A stretch of DNA of 42,393 nucleotides from Tenericutes bacterium RIFOXYA12_FULL_35_10. GTDB lineage: Bacteria > Bacillota_I > Bacilli_A > Acholeplasmatales > Acholeplasmataceae. Below the pieces are notes generated by a model. It worked only from the letters and a program-made list of their open reading frames with translations. It searched no databases and was not told where the DNA came from. The position numbers and the translations under genes were made by a program. The stretch covers positions 1 through 42,393 of the forward strand of contig MIDA01000056.1 of the NCBI GenBank assembly GCA_001830045.1. The letters are read 5' to 3'. This document shows, piece by piece, positions 26,551-34,655 of this stretch; the first letter of the stretch is position 1, and every line of letters starts with the position of its first letter.

Positions 26551-27410
26551 GATGGGATTACCGGTAAAGTAACAGTTGTTTGATTATAAGCTGAAATAAC
26601 AATTTCTACATCAAATGTAATCGAATCTCTTGTCATAATCATATCGATCGTACGCACGTATCCACTTTCAATGGTTAAAACAAAGTTTGAAACAATCGAA
26701 CTATTTAAAAATGATTGTAAGCTTGTGTAATATTCCATCTTAAGTAAATATGTTGTAATGCCGTTACTTGTTTGTTCTGCAAAGTAATTTTTTGAAAAGT
26801 TGGTTAAGAAACTAAGTTCAGAGGTTCCTTTTTCACTGCACGTCGTTATACTCTTCGTCCAAACATCATTGATGTTTTCATAAATATAACATGTTTCACC
26901 ATCAACTTCATAATAAATTGTATCCCCAAGTGCTTCAACAGAAGCAGTCGTTTCACCCATTTTAACAATGACAGGATAAGATGTTTCATCTGAAGTAAAT
27001 GTGATGTTCATCGTATAGCTCAATAAACCATTCATATTATTTAAAGCTTCTTCAAGAGGATGAATAGGAATGATGGCTGCCTTAACTAAAACGGTAAATG
27101 AGACTTCATCTTCTTGATTCCCTAAAGTAAGTGTTGCTGTTAATGTCACTTCAGTGTCCACTTCAGGGCGAACAACAACACCTGTAGCATTGATGATATT
27201 GGGGTGACTTGATTCCCATGTGATCGTCACATCTTCAATTTCAGTCATTAAATCAAGTGATTCTGTGACAGCGTCTTCTGTATCACTTCCACGATAACCA
27301 ACGACGACATCATCTAAATAATCATCTAAATTGATTTCTTCAGTTGGGTCACATGCAAATAAAGTTAGGCTAAATAAGAGTGTAAAAATAGTTAATAATA
27401 GTTTTTTCAT
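26547..27410 (-). CDS. Lipoprotein with one Ig-like domain
   Basis: A 287-residue lipoprotein. The signal peptide MKKLLLTIFTLLFSLTLFAC ends in the lipobox LFAC. An Ig-like unit follows with ITWESSHPNIINATGVV and TEVTLTATL. The C-terminal 170 residues are beta-rich with periodic YSVxxxM-type strands and look like a LolA/LppX-type or DUF-like fold, which I cannot name. The ATG at 27410 has GCGAGGTG upstream. An earlier in-frame start adds a non-signal leader. It is the first gene of a two-gene operon with the ROK kinase. Confidence 0.8.
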   Translation of the reverse strand: MKKLLLTIFTLLFSLTLFACDPTEEINLDDYLDDVVVGYRGSDTEDAVTESLDLMTEIEDVTITWESSHPNIINATGVVVRPEVDTEVTLTATLTLGNQEDEVSFTVLVKAAIIPIHPLEEALNNMNGLLSYTMNITFTSDETSYPVIVKMGETTASVEALGDTIYYEVDGETCYIYENINDVWTKSITTCSEKGTSELSFLTNFSKNYFAEQTSNGITTYLLKMEYYTSLQSFLNSSIVSNFVLTIESGYVRTIDMIMTRDSITFDVEIVISAYNQTTVTLPVIPS

Positions 27411-27434
27411 GTATGGACACCTCGCTCCAAATTT

Positions 27435-27463
27435 ATTGTAGCACAGCAAACATGTATAGTCAA
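27435..27463 (-). promoter_or_regulatory. Promoter with TTGACTATACA operator, lipoprotein/ROK kinase operon
   Basis: Minus strand: TTGACT (27458-27463), a 17-bp spacer and TGC-TACAAT (-10 at 27435-27440). The operator copy TTGACTATACA covers 27453-27463, on the -35 element. Confidence 0.72.
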
Positions 27464-27627
27464 TTTTGAATCTTTTATTTAAAAACGAAAGAATGATAAA
27501 GAAAAGATAAAAATTTAACCAAATAGATGAAACATACGCATATATGTCATAAATACATAAAATGTATGCGCTTTAATCATCGAAATAGGGTAAAACCATG
27601 AAAAGTATAAAAATCGTCTAATTGCTA

Positions 27628-27687
27628 TTGAAACCGCTTTTATTGTGTGATATTATACTTGTAGAGACAAGTTACTTGCATAGTCAA
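27628..27687 (+). promoter_or_regulatory. Promoter with cre-like operator and downstream TGCATAGTCAA motif
   Basis: TTGAAA (27628-27633), a 17-bp spacer and TATTAT (27651-27656) form a promoter. TGAAACCGCTTTTA (27629-27642) matches the cre consensus TGNAANCGNTNNCA with one mismatch and covers the -35. TGCATAGTCAA (27677-27687), the regulon motif with one change, lies about 20 bp past the -10. Confidence 0.62.
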
Positions 27688-27725
27688 CTTAGGTCTTAAA
27701 AATTTGAAAAAGGAAAGTGAATGCA

Positions 27726-29654
27726 ATGAAAAAACTATTTAGCTTATTGTTAATTGCGGTTTTAGGTGTATCACTTGCAGCTTGCGCCGATGATGCAATC
27801 GATTATTTACCAGTCGATGAATATCAACAACAAATTGGCGACATTCAAGATCAACTCGATGATTTGTTACCACGTGATGAATACAATCAATACGAACCAT
27901 CTCTTCTTGAAGAACTACAAACTGCAGCTGACAACTTGACGTTACCTGCTTCAATCGTAACCGATAGACTCACATTACCAACTGTACCTGATATTACCAT
28001 TATTTGGCAATCCAGTCATCCAGAATATATCAACACCAATGGTATGGTTACACAACCAAGTTTCACAACTGGTGATGTTCAAGTACAATTAACAGCGTTC
28101 TTACTTAAGGATGGACAAGTTACAACAAAGAAATTTAATCTTCTTGTTCCAGCTCTTCCAGAATCTGATCTTGAAAAAGTAGAATCAGCAGTCGGAGAAG
28201 TCGCTGACATCCTTGAAGCAGACATTATCAATGAATCAATTAATCTTCCTTCAATGATCAATGGCGCTAACGTTGAATGGGTATCAAGCAACCCAACCAA
28301 CTTAAGTGTTACTGGAAAAGTATTACGTCCTCACTTTGATCAAGCGAATGCAACTGTCGTTCTAACTGCATATGTAAGTGCTGGTAAGTATTTACAAATG
28401 TATAAGAAGACTGTTACTGTTGAAAAGATGGCATATAAACAATATGGTATGTTAGCAACTGGTCCATTCCAATTAGCAAACGCAAATGCGACTGTTGGTG
28501 CACCACTTACTTTCAAACTTTCAACACAAGATGGTCATGAAATTTATATTCCAATGAGCAATGTCAATAGAGACAACATCCTCATTTCTTCTCCATATCC
28601 AATGGTTTATACGCCAACCTTTGGTGGTGACAAAGTTCCAACTGCAGTGAATAACTTAGGTGTTGTATCTGCATCAGGTTGGGGCGTTGCATATACCGTT
28701 ATTGATGGTGTTATCGACACAATCTGGGATGGTATTGGAAACAAGATGTTCAATGCTGAAAATCCAGCAGGTGTAACTTTCCCATCAGGAACAAACTACT
28801 TAACAGATATCGCTATTCCTGAAAATGGATATGTTGTTGTATTCCATAATAGTGCAGCATCCATTGGTAATACATTAAATGGTAGAGAATTTGCACGTAA
28901 TGTTGTTGGTGTTAACACTGCAACTTTAGGCAAGACACTGACTATGAGTGGTTTAGCATTAGATGACACTGGTATCCAATTAACTGGTGGTGTATTCTGG
29001 AGAGGTTTCGTTGATGTAACTATTCCATTTGCAAACATTAACCCAGAACCATGGAAGATGTGGGTCGACTACGCTACAACTGGTATGACAACTTCTAACT
29101 TTGCGTTCTTCCAAAGCTTAACAAAGACTTCTGATGAATTAGCTCCTGCTGCTGACGGTTCAAACGTTACAGGTGCAACTCCACTGATCTTTACATCTGC
29201 TTACTTTGATGCATTTGGTGGTACAGTAATCAATACAGGTCAAGGTTATACATTAGCAGCTGTTATGAGACCAGAAGCAGAATTAACACAAATTATCCAA
29301 ATTCAAGAAGAAGATAAAGAACTTATCCTCCAAAATGAATATGAATTATATCGTGTTTATGATGGTATTGGTGGCGCTATTAAGACTAAGAATGCAGCAC
29401 AATCACCACTCGCTGGTGGCGACTCAGGTAAGAACATGCAAGTAGGACGCGATCAATTTATCGCATTCTGGGCAAACAACGGTGTTGACTATGCTTCCGA
29501 TACACACAACCGTAGAATTGCAGCAGACTACTTCTATGCAATTGATAACTGGGTTTGGGGTGTACAAGGCATTTCTGAAGAAGATATGCTTGCAGCTGGT
29601 TACCGTAAGTTCTTATTCGTTGACATTTTTGAAGATTTCGAATTTGTTGAATAA
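27726..29654 (+). CDS. Probably abundant surface lipoprotein with Ig-like domains
   Basis: A 642-residue lipoprotein whose signal peptide ends in SLAAC. A short heptad-like stretch (YQQQIGDIQDQLDDLL) follows. Two Ig-like units lie at about 70-145 (ITIIWQSSHPEYI) and 150-235 (VEWVSSNPTNLSV). The remaining 400 residues are beta-rich, with FRGFVDVTIPFANI and WVDYATTGMT, and I do not recognise them. Two-fold codons end in C (AAC, TAC, GAC, TTC) far more than in neighbouring genes, which suggests selection for high expression. AAAGGAAAG lies 11 nt before the ATG at 27726, and an in-frame GTG at 27717 is too close to the site. A major glycan-binding surface protein is a guess. Confidence 0.78.
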   Translation: MKKLFSLLLIAVLGVSLAACADDAIDYLPVDEYQQQIGDIQDQLDDLLPRDEYNQYEPSLLEELQTAADNLTLPASIVTDRLTLPTVPDITIIWQSSHPEYINTNGMVTQPSFTTGDVQVQLTAFLLKDGQVTTKKFNLLVPALPESDLEKVESAVGEVADILEADIINESINLPSMINGANVEWVSSNPTNLSVTGKVLRPHFDQANATVVLTAYVSAGKYLQMYKKTVTVEKMAYKQYGMLATGPFQLANANATVGAPLTFKLSTQDGHEIYIPMSNVNRDNILISSPYPMVYTPTFGGDKVPTAVNNLGVVSASGWGVAYTVIDGVIDTIWDGIGNKMFNAENPAGVTFPSGTNYLTDIAIPENGYVVVFHNSAASIGNTLNGREFARNVVGVNTATLGKTLTMSGLALDDTGIQLTGGVFWRGFVDVTIPFANINPEPWKMWVDYATTGMTTSNFAFFQSLTKTSDELAPAADGSNVTGATPLIFTSAYFDAFGGTVINTGQGYTLAAVMRPEAELTQIIQIQEEDKELILQNEYELYRVYDGIGGAIKTKNAAQSPLAGGDSGKNMQVGRDQFIAFWANNGVDYASDTHNRRIAADYFYAIDNWVWGVQGISEEDMLAAGYRKFLFVDIFEDFEFVE

Positions 29655-29674
29655 GTAAAAAACAATCAATTTAC

Positions 29675-29708
29675 AAAGCGGAATGTTACGGCATTCCGCT
29701 TTTTCTTT
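29675..29708 (+). terminator. Rho-independent terminator
   Basis: AAAGCGGAATG pairs with CATTCCGCTTT around TTACGG, followed by a T-rich tract. It isolates the surface lipoprotein gene from the transporter operon. Confidence 0.88.
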
Positions 29709-29757
29709 CGCGCGTTAAGAAATATCAAAGATAATTTCTTAAAATGTTGAAAGAAAC

Positions 29758-29800
29758 TTGAATTGAGTTCGCAACTACGATATAATACTTATATAGACAA
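29758..29800 (+). promoter_or_regulatory. Promoter of the transporter operon with operator-like motif
   Basis: TTGAAT (29758-29763), 17 bp and TATAAT (29781-29786) make a strong promoter. TATATAGACAA (29790-29800), the regulon motif with two changes, covers the expected transcription start. Confidence 0.72.
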
Positions 29801-29845
29801 CTTAACATATAGACGTTTTTCATAAACATAAACGAGGTGGATTGC

Positions 29846-32737
29846 ATGACCATAAAACGCTTGATTATCATCGCACTTGGAGTCGTGTTGTCACTATGGA
29901 TTATCATCGGATTGTTTAGTAAAGATGAAGCCATTATGACACATGATTTTAAAAAGGATATTGAGCTTAGCACATTTGAAGATGCTGAATATCAATCATA
30001 CTTAACATCCCATGAAGACGTATTTTCAAATGAATCATACATCTTAACAGGAGATCACATTGATCCTGTTTTTAGTCATGATTATGAAATCGTATCAGGT
30101 GATTCGTATGGTAAATCAAGCAATCTCATCTTAACAGGTGAAACCTCATCTGTTCGTTTTAATGTTGATGTAAACCAGTCTGGTTATTATCATATTGAAG
30201 TTTCCTATTTTCCTGTTGAAGGAAAGAGTAGTCGTATTGAAAGAGAACTTAAAATCAACGAAGTGACACCCTATCGTGCAGCACAAAAATTATCATTTGC
30301 ACGTATTTGGGTGAGCCAAACAGAAGGTTTCACACAAGATCGTAACGGAAATGACATTATCCCAAGACAAATTGAAGAACCACGTTGGGTTAGCCAAACG
30401 TTAAAAGATAGTGAAGGTTTAATTAAAGAAGATTTACGTTTCTATTTTGAAGATGGCGTCAATACGCTCGATTGGATTGCGTATAAAGAGCCTATGTTAA
30501 TTGAATCCATTACGATTTATCAAAAAGAAGACTTAAATTCATATGAAGTTTATCAAAATGAACACCAAAACTTAGCAAATAACTTAAATGGTGATGAGAT
30601 GATCATCATTGAAGGTCAAGATATGCACGAAAAATCTTCTCCAACACTTTATCCGATTGCAGACAGAACATCTGCTATTTCAACCCCACAGAGCAGTTAT
30701 GCGCTGCGTGCAAATTCAGGTGGTGGCTATAACTGGAGAATCGTTGGAGATTGGATTTCTTATACATTTGATGTTGAAAAAGCAGGCTTTTATAACATCA
30801 GCATGCGTGCTAAACAATCATATATTCGTGGAGCTTATGTCACACGTAAAGTGATGATTGATGGGGAAGTCCCCTTTAATGAAGTCTCTGAAGTCCCATT
30901 TATCTATTCGGGTAATTGGAATGTGTATACCATGGGTGAAGAAGAAGCGTTTGAGTTCTACTTAACTCCTGGAACACACGAAATTAGTTTTGAAGTCGTT
31001 TTAGGTGACTTTAATACGTCAATTCGTGAAGTGACCGATGTGATCACAACACTCAATGAAGTGTATCGCGATATCATCATGATTACAACCGCACAACCAG
31101 ATTTATATCGTGACTACTTACTTAATGAACGTTTACCTGAAATGTTACCTACATTTGAAGAAACAAAAGAAACATTAGAAAAAATCTCTGAAGATCTTTT
31201 CATTATGACTGGTGAATCTTCAACACATACCGTGATCTTAGATAAGGTAGCTTTACAACTTGAAGCATTTATCAAAGAGCCTGAAACCATTCATAAGCGT
31301 CTTGCAGAATATCAAACCAACATTTCTGCATTAGGTACATGGGTTTTAGAAATTAAAGAACAACCGCTTGCAATCGACTATATCGCGATTCATTCGCCTG
31401 AAACTAAAATAGAAAAGATCAATGCGAATGTGTTTGAATCATTTTGGTTTAGTTTAAATAACTTTATCGCATCCTTTGTTGTTGACTATAATTCATTAGC
31501 TTCAAGTGCAGATGATGAAAATTTAGAAGGCAATATTACCGTTTGGATTGGATCTGGACGTGACCAAGCCAACATCATGAGACGTATGATCGATGAAGAG
31601 TTTACATCAACCTATAACATTGGTGTCAATTTACAACTTGTCTCTATGGATGTGTTATTACCATCAACTTTAACGAAGAGTGGACCTGATGTTGCAATAG
31701 GTGTAGGTAATTCAACACCTGTGAATTACGCGATGCGTAATGCAGTCTATGACTTATCACAATTTGATGATTTCGATTTAGTGAAAGAACGTTTCCAAGA
31801 AAGTGCATTTGTGCCTTATGCCTATTTAGATGGTTATTACGGTTTACCTGATACACAACAATTTCCAGTTATGTTTTATCGTAAAGATATTCTAGATGAA
31901 TTAAACATTGATATTCCTGAAACATGGCAAGATGTGATTGAAATCATTCCGGAATTACAACGTGTTAATCTTGATTTCTATTTACCGATTGATATTGTAG
32001 AAAACGTTCAAGGTGTTCTAGCTCCAAACGTGATGTTTGTCACACTGCTTTATCAAAATGGTGGGGAACTCTATTTGGAAGATGGTAGAATATCTGGTTT
32101 ATCAGAAAGAGTTGCGCTTGATTCGTTTAAACAATGGACAGACTTTTACACCAATTACCGTTTCCAAATTCAAGCAAACTTCGTGAACCGTTTTAGATCA
32201 GGTGAGATGCCAATTGGTATTGCTTATTACAGCATGTATAACACCTTATCTGTGTTCGCACCTGAAATTTCAGGTAACTGGGGTTTTACTGCAGTTCCTG
32301 GTGTTAAACAAGAAGATGATTCAATCAATCATGTAGTTCCCACTACAGGTACAGCAATCCTTTTAATGAATCAATCTAAACAAAAAGCGTTAGCTTGGGA
32401 ATTTATGAAGTGGTGGACAGAAGAAGATACTCAAGTGCGTTTCGGTAGAGAAATGGAAGGTATATTAGGTGCAGCAGCACGTTATCCAACCGCGAATGTC
32501 AGTGCACTCGAAAAACTACCTTGGCCAGCTCAAGACTTAGCTGTCTTAAAAGCACAATGGGATCAAACGCGTGGTATTCCTGAAGTGCCAGGTGGTTATT
32601 TTACAGGTAGACATTTAGATAATGCACTTCGTAAAGTGATTAATACGGGAGCAAACCCGAGAGATACACTTTATGAATACACAGCGATTATTAACAGTGA
32701 AATTGAAAGTAAACGAAAAGAATTTGACCTTGATTAA
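29846..32737 (+). CDS. Membrane-anchored bipartite extracellular solute-binding protein
   Basis: A 963-residue protein with an N-terminal membrane helix (residues 4-23) and no lipobox. Residues about 60-235 and 255-385 look like two beta-sandwich, CBM6/35-like modules. The second has GDWISYTFDV with AGFYNIS and ends in LTPGTHEISFEV. A helical linker follows, then from about residue 560 a complete family-1 ABC solute-binding domain (GNITVWIGSGRDQANIMRRM, AYLDGYYGLPDTQQFPVMFY, ETWQDVIEII, MPIGIAYYSMY and ALAWEFMKWWTEE). It should deliver an oligosaccharide to the permeases encoded next to it. GAGGTGG precedes the ATG at 29846. A solute-binding domain alone is usually about 400-450 residues, so the extra 550 are the unusual part. 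Confidence 0.87.
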   Translation: MTIKRLIIIALGVVLSLWIIIGLFSKDEAIMTHDFKKDIELSTFEDAEYQSYLTSHEDVFSNESYILTGDHIDPVFSHDYEIVSGDSYGKSSNLILTGETSSVRFNVDVNQSGYYHIEVSYFPVEGKSSRIERELKINEVTPYRAAQKLSFARIWVSQTEGFTQDRNGNDIIPRQIEEPRWVSQTLKDSEGLIKEDLRFYFEDGVNTLDWIAYKEPMLIESITIYQKEDLNSYEVYQNEHQNLANNLNGDEMIIIEGQDMHEKSSPTLYPIADRTSAISTPQSSYALRANSGGGYNWRIVGDWISYTFDVEKAGFYNISMRAKQSYIRGAYVTRKVMIDGEVPFNEVSEVPFIYSGNWNVYTMGEEEAFEFYLTPGTHEISFEVVLGDFNTSIREVTDVITTLNEVYRDIIMITTAQPDLYRDYLLNERLPEMLPTFEETKETLEKISEDLFIMTGESSTHTVILDKVALQLEAFIKEPETIHKRLAEYQTNISALGTWVLEIKEQPLAIDYIAIHSPETKIEKINANVFESFWFSLNNFIASFVVDYNSLASSADDENLEGNITVWIGSGRDQANIMRRMIDEEFTSTYNIGVNLQLVSMDVLLPSTLTKSGPDVAIGVGNSTPVNYAMRNAVYDLSQFDDFDLVKERFQESAFVPYAYLDGYYGLPDTQQFPVMFYRKDILDELNIDIPETWQDVIEIIPELQRVNLDFYLPIDIVENVQGVLAPNVMFVTLLYQNGGELYLEDGRISGLSERVALDSFKQWTDFYTNYRFQIQANFVNRFRSGEMPIGIAYYSMYNTLSVFAPEISGNWGFTAVPGVKQEDDSINHVVPTTGTAILLMNQSKQKALAWEFMKWWTEEDTQVRFGREMEGILGAAARYPTANVSALEKLPWPAQDLAVLKAQWDQTRGIPEVPGGYFTGRHLDNALRKVINTGANPRDTLYEYTAIINSEIESKRKEFDLD

Positions 32738-32748
32738 GGAGTGATGAA

Positions 32749-33720
32749 ATGAGTGCTTTAATAGACAAAGTGAATCAACGTTTTCATCGCTACCTTGATA
32801 AAAAAAGGGAAGTTCGTGAAAAAAGAAAGTTAGAAAGAAAACGTGATTTTAAGAGAAGTAGAGATTTATATATTCTCTTAACACCCTATTTCTTACTGTT
32901 CTTTCTTTTTACCGTGTTACCGGTTGCGATTTCGTTGATTTTTAGTTTTACATATTTCAATATGCTTGAGTTTCCAAAATGGGCAGGATGGGAAAATTAT
33001 CGCAGACTGTTCTTTGAAGATGATGTGTTTTTAATTGCGATTAAAAATACCATTATGTTTGCAGTCATTACAGGTCCGCTTGGATATTTGGGATCGTTTG
33101 TGTTTGCATGGCTTGTCAATGAATTAAAACCTAAAGTCAGATCCGTAATGACCTTAATTATATATGCACCTTCGATTTCAGGTGGCGCTTATATCATTTG
33201 GAGACTGATTTTCTCTGGTGATATGTATGGATATGCGAACGCATTTTTAATTCGTTATGGCATCGTCTTAGAACCGATTCAATGGCTACAAAACCCTGAC
33301 TTTATTCCATTTATTATTATTTTAGTGCAGTTATGGTTATCTTTAGGGGTATCATTCCTCGCGTTTATTGCTGGTCTTCAAGGTGTTGACCGCACATTAT
33401 ATGAAGCGGGAGCAGTCGATGGTATTAAAAACCGTTGGCAAGAATTATGGTATATTACACTACCTTCCATTAAACCTCAACTTATGTTCTCTGCAGTTAT
33501 TCAAATCACTGCATCTTTAGCGATTGCAGAAGTAGCAATGAATATTGCAGGTTTCCCATCGGTTGAGTATGCTGGTCATACGATTGTTACGCATTTAATT
33601 GACGTAGGTAATCTACGTTTTGAAATGGGTTACGCATCTGCGATTGCAACGATTTTGTTTGTCATGATGTTAGGTGGCAACTTAATCGTTCAAAAATTAT
33701 TAAGAAGGGTGGGTACTTAG
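32749..33720 (+). CDS. Sugar ABC transporter permease, MalF/UgpA type (pair 1)
   Basis: A 323-residue inner membrane permease with six helices and the EAA loop EAGAVDGIKNRWQELWYITL, which contacts the ATPase. A highly basic N-terminal tail of about 40 residues (KKREVREKRKLERKRDFKR) precedes the first helix. The sequence YILLTPYFLLFFLFTVLPV is typical of the family's first segment. AAGGAG precedes the ATG. It lies 11 bp after the binding-protein gene and 1 bp before its MalG-type partner. Confidence 0.93.
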   Translation: MSALIDKVNQRFHRYLDKKREVREKRKLERKRDFKRSRDLYILLTPYFLLFFLFTVLPVAISLIFSFTYFNMLEFPKWAGWENYRRLFFEDDVFLIAIKNTIMFAVITGPLGYLGSFVFAWLVNELKPKVRSVMTLIIYAPSISGGAYIIWRLIFSGDMYGYANAFLIRYGIVLEPIQWLQNPDFIPFIIILVQLWLSLGVSFLAFIAGLQGVDRTLYEAGAVDGIKNRWQELWYITLPSIKPQLMFSAVIQITASLAIAEVAMNIAGFPSVEYAGHTIVTHLIDVGNLRFEMGYASAIATILFVMMLGGNLIVQKLLRRVGT

Positions 33721-33721
33721 T

Positions 33722-34651
33722 ATGGCAAAACGTCAAAAAGGATACCATCCGAAAAAAAGAAATATCCTTTACCGTGTGATTAAGAAACTTATGCGTCTGA
33801 TTCAACCCGGTAATGCATTAAATCGTTCTTTAGGTGGCGATGTCGTTTTATTACTGACATTACTTCTATTTGGTATGTTTACCGCATATCCGATGGTTTT
33901 TATCATCAATAATGCGTTTAAACCCTTATCAGAAATTTTAGTGTTCCCACCTAAACTATTTGTGAGAAACCCGACTTTAAATAACTTTACTGACCTCATT
34001 TTATTGATGTCAGAATCTTGGATTCCAGTTTCACGATACGTATTTAATACCGTTTTAATCACAGTAGTCGGAACGACTGGACATGTCATTTTCGCATCCA
34101 TGGCAGCCTATCCGCTTGCTAAACATAAGTTTCCTGGTGTTAAGGGGTTAAATAAGGTTGTTGTTTATTCCTTAATGTTTAATGGAGCTGTAACAGCAAT
34201 CCCAGCTTATGTCATTATGACACAACTTGGATTAATCGATACCCTATGGGCGATCATCCTACCTGCATTTGCCTTTTCATTAGGTTTATATTTGATGAAA
34301 AACTTTATGGAACAAATTCCAACAACGTATATTGAATCTGCGTATATGGATGGCGCATCCGAGTATCAAATTTTTTGGAAGATTGTGATGCCTTTAGTGA
34401 AACCAGCGTGGTTAACGTTAATCATTTTATCTTTCCAAACTCTCTGGGGTGCAACCGGTGGTCAGTATATTTATGATGAAGCATTAAAACCTTTAAGCTT
34501 CGCATTAAACCAGATTGTTGGTGGCGGTATCGCAAGAACAGGTGTGGTTGCAGCTGTATCACTTTTCATGATGATTGTACCTGTGACAGTATTCATCATT
34601 TCCCAAAGTTCAATCATTGAAACAATGGCCCACTCGGGCATTAAGGAGTGA
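33722..34651 (+). CDS. Sugar ABC transporter permease, MalG/UgpE type (pair 1)
   Basis: A 309-residue permease, six membrane helices, with the EAA loop ESAYMDGASEYQIFWKIVMP and the usual MalG-like NTVLITVVGTTGHV segment followed by PLAKHKFPG. It should form a heterodimer with the preceding MalF-type protein. It starts immediately after the stop of that gene, with AAGGGTGGG upstream. No ATPase gene is present in the operon, so a shared MsmK/UgpC-like ATPase elsewhere is expected. Confidence 0.93.
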   Translation: MAKRQKGYHPKKRNILYRVIKKLMRLIQPGNALNRSLGGDVVLLLTLLLFGMFTAYPMVFIINNAFKPLSEILVFPPKLFVRNPTLNNFTDLILLMSESWIPVSRYVFNTVLITVVGTTGHVIFASMAAYPLAKHKFPGVKGLNKVVVYSLMFNGAVTAIPAYVIMTQLGLIDTLWAIILPAFAFSLGLYLMKNFMEQIPTTYIESAYMDGASEYQIFWKIVMPLVKPAWLTLIILSFQTLWGATGGQYIYDEALKPLSFALNQIVGGGIARTGVVAAVSLFMMIVPVTVFIISQSSIIETMAHSGIKE

Positions 34652-34655
34652 GACC

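Larger units (their letters stand above)
27411..27725. other. Divergent intergenic region
   Basis: Between the two promoters lies about 150 bp of AT-rich DNA with imperfect repeats around ACATACGCA and TGTATGCGC (27530-27575). They could form part of a regulatory site but pair poorly. No ORF with translation signals was seen. Confidence 0.4.
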
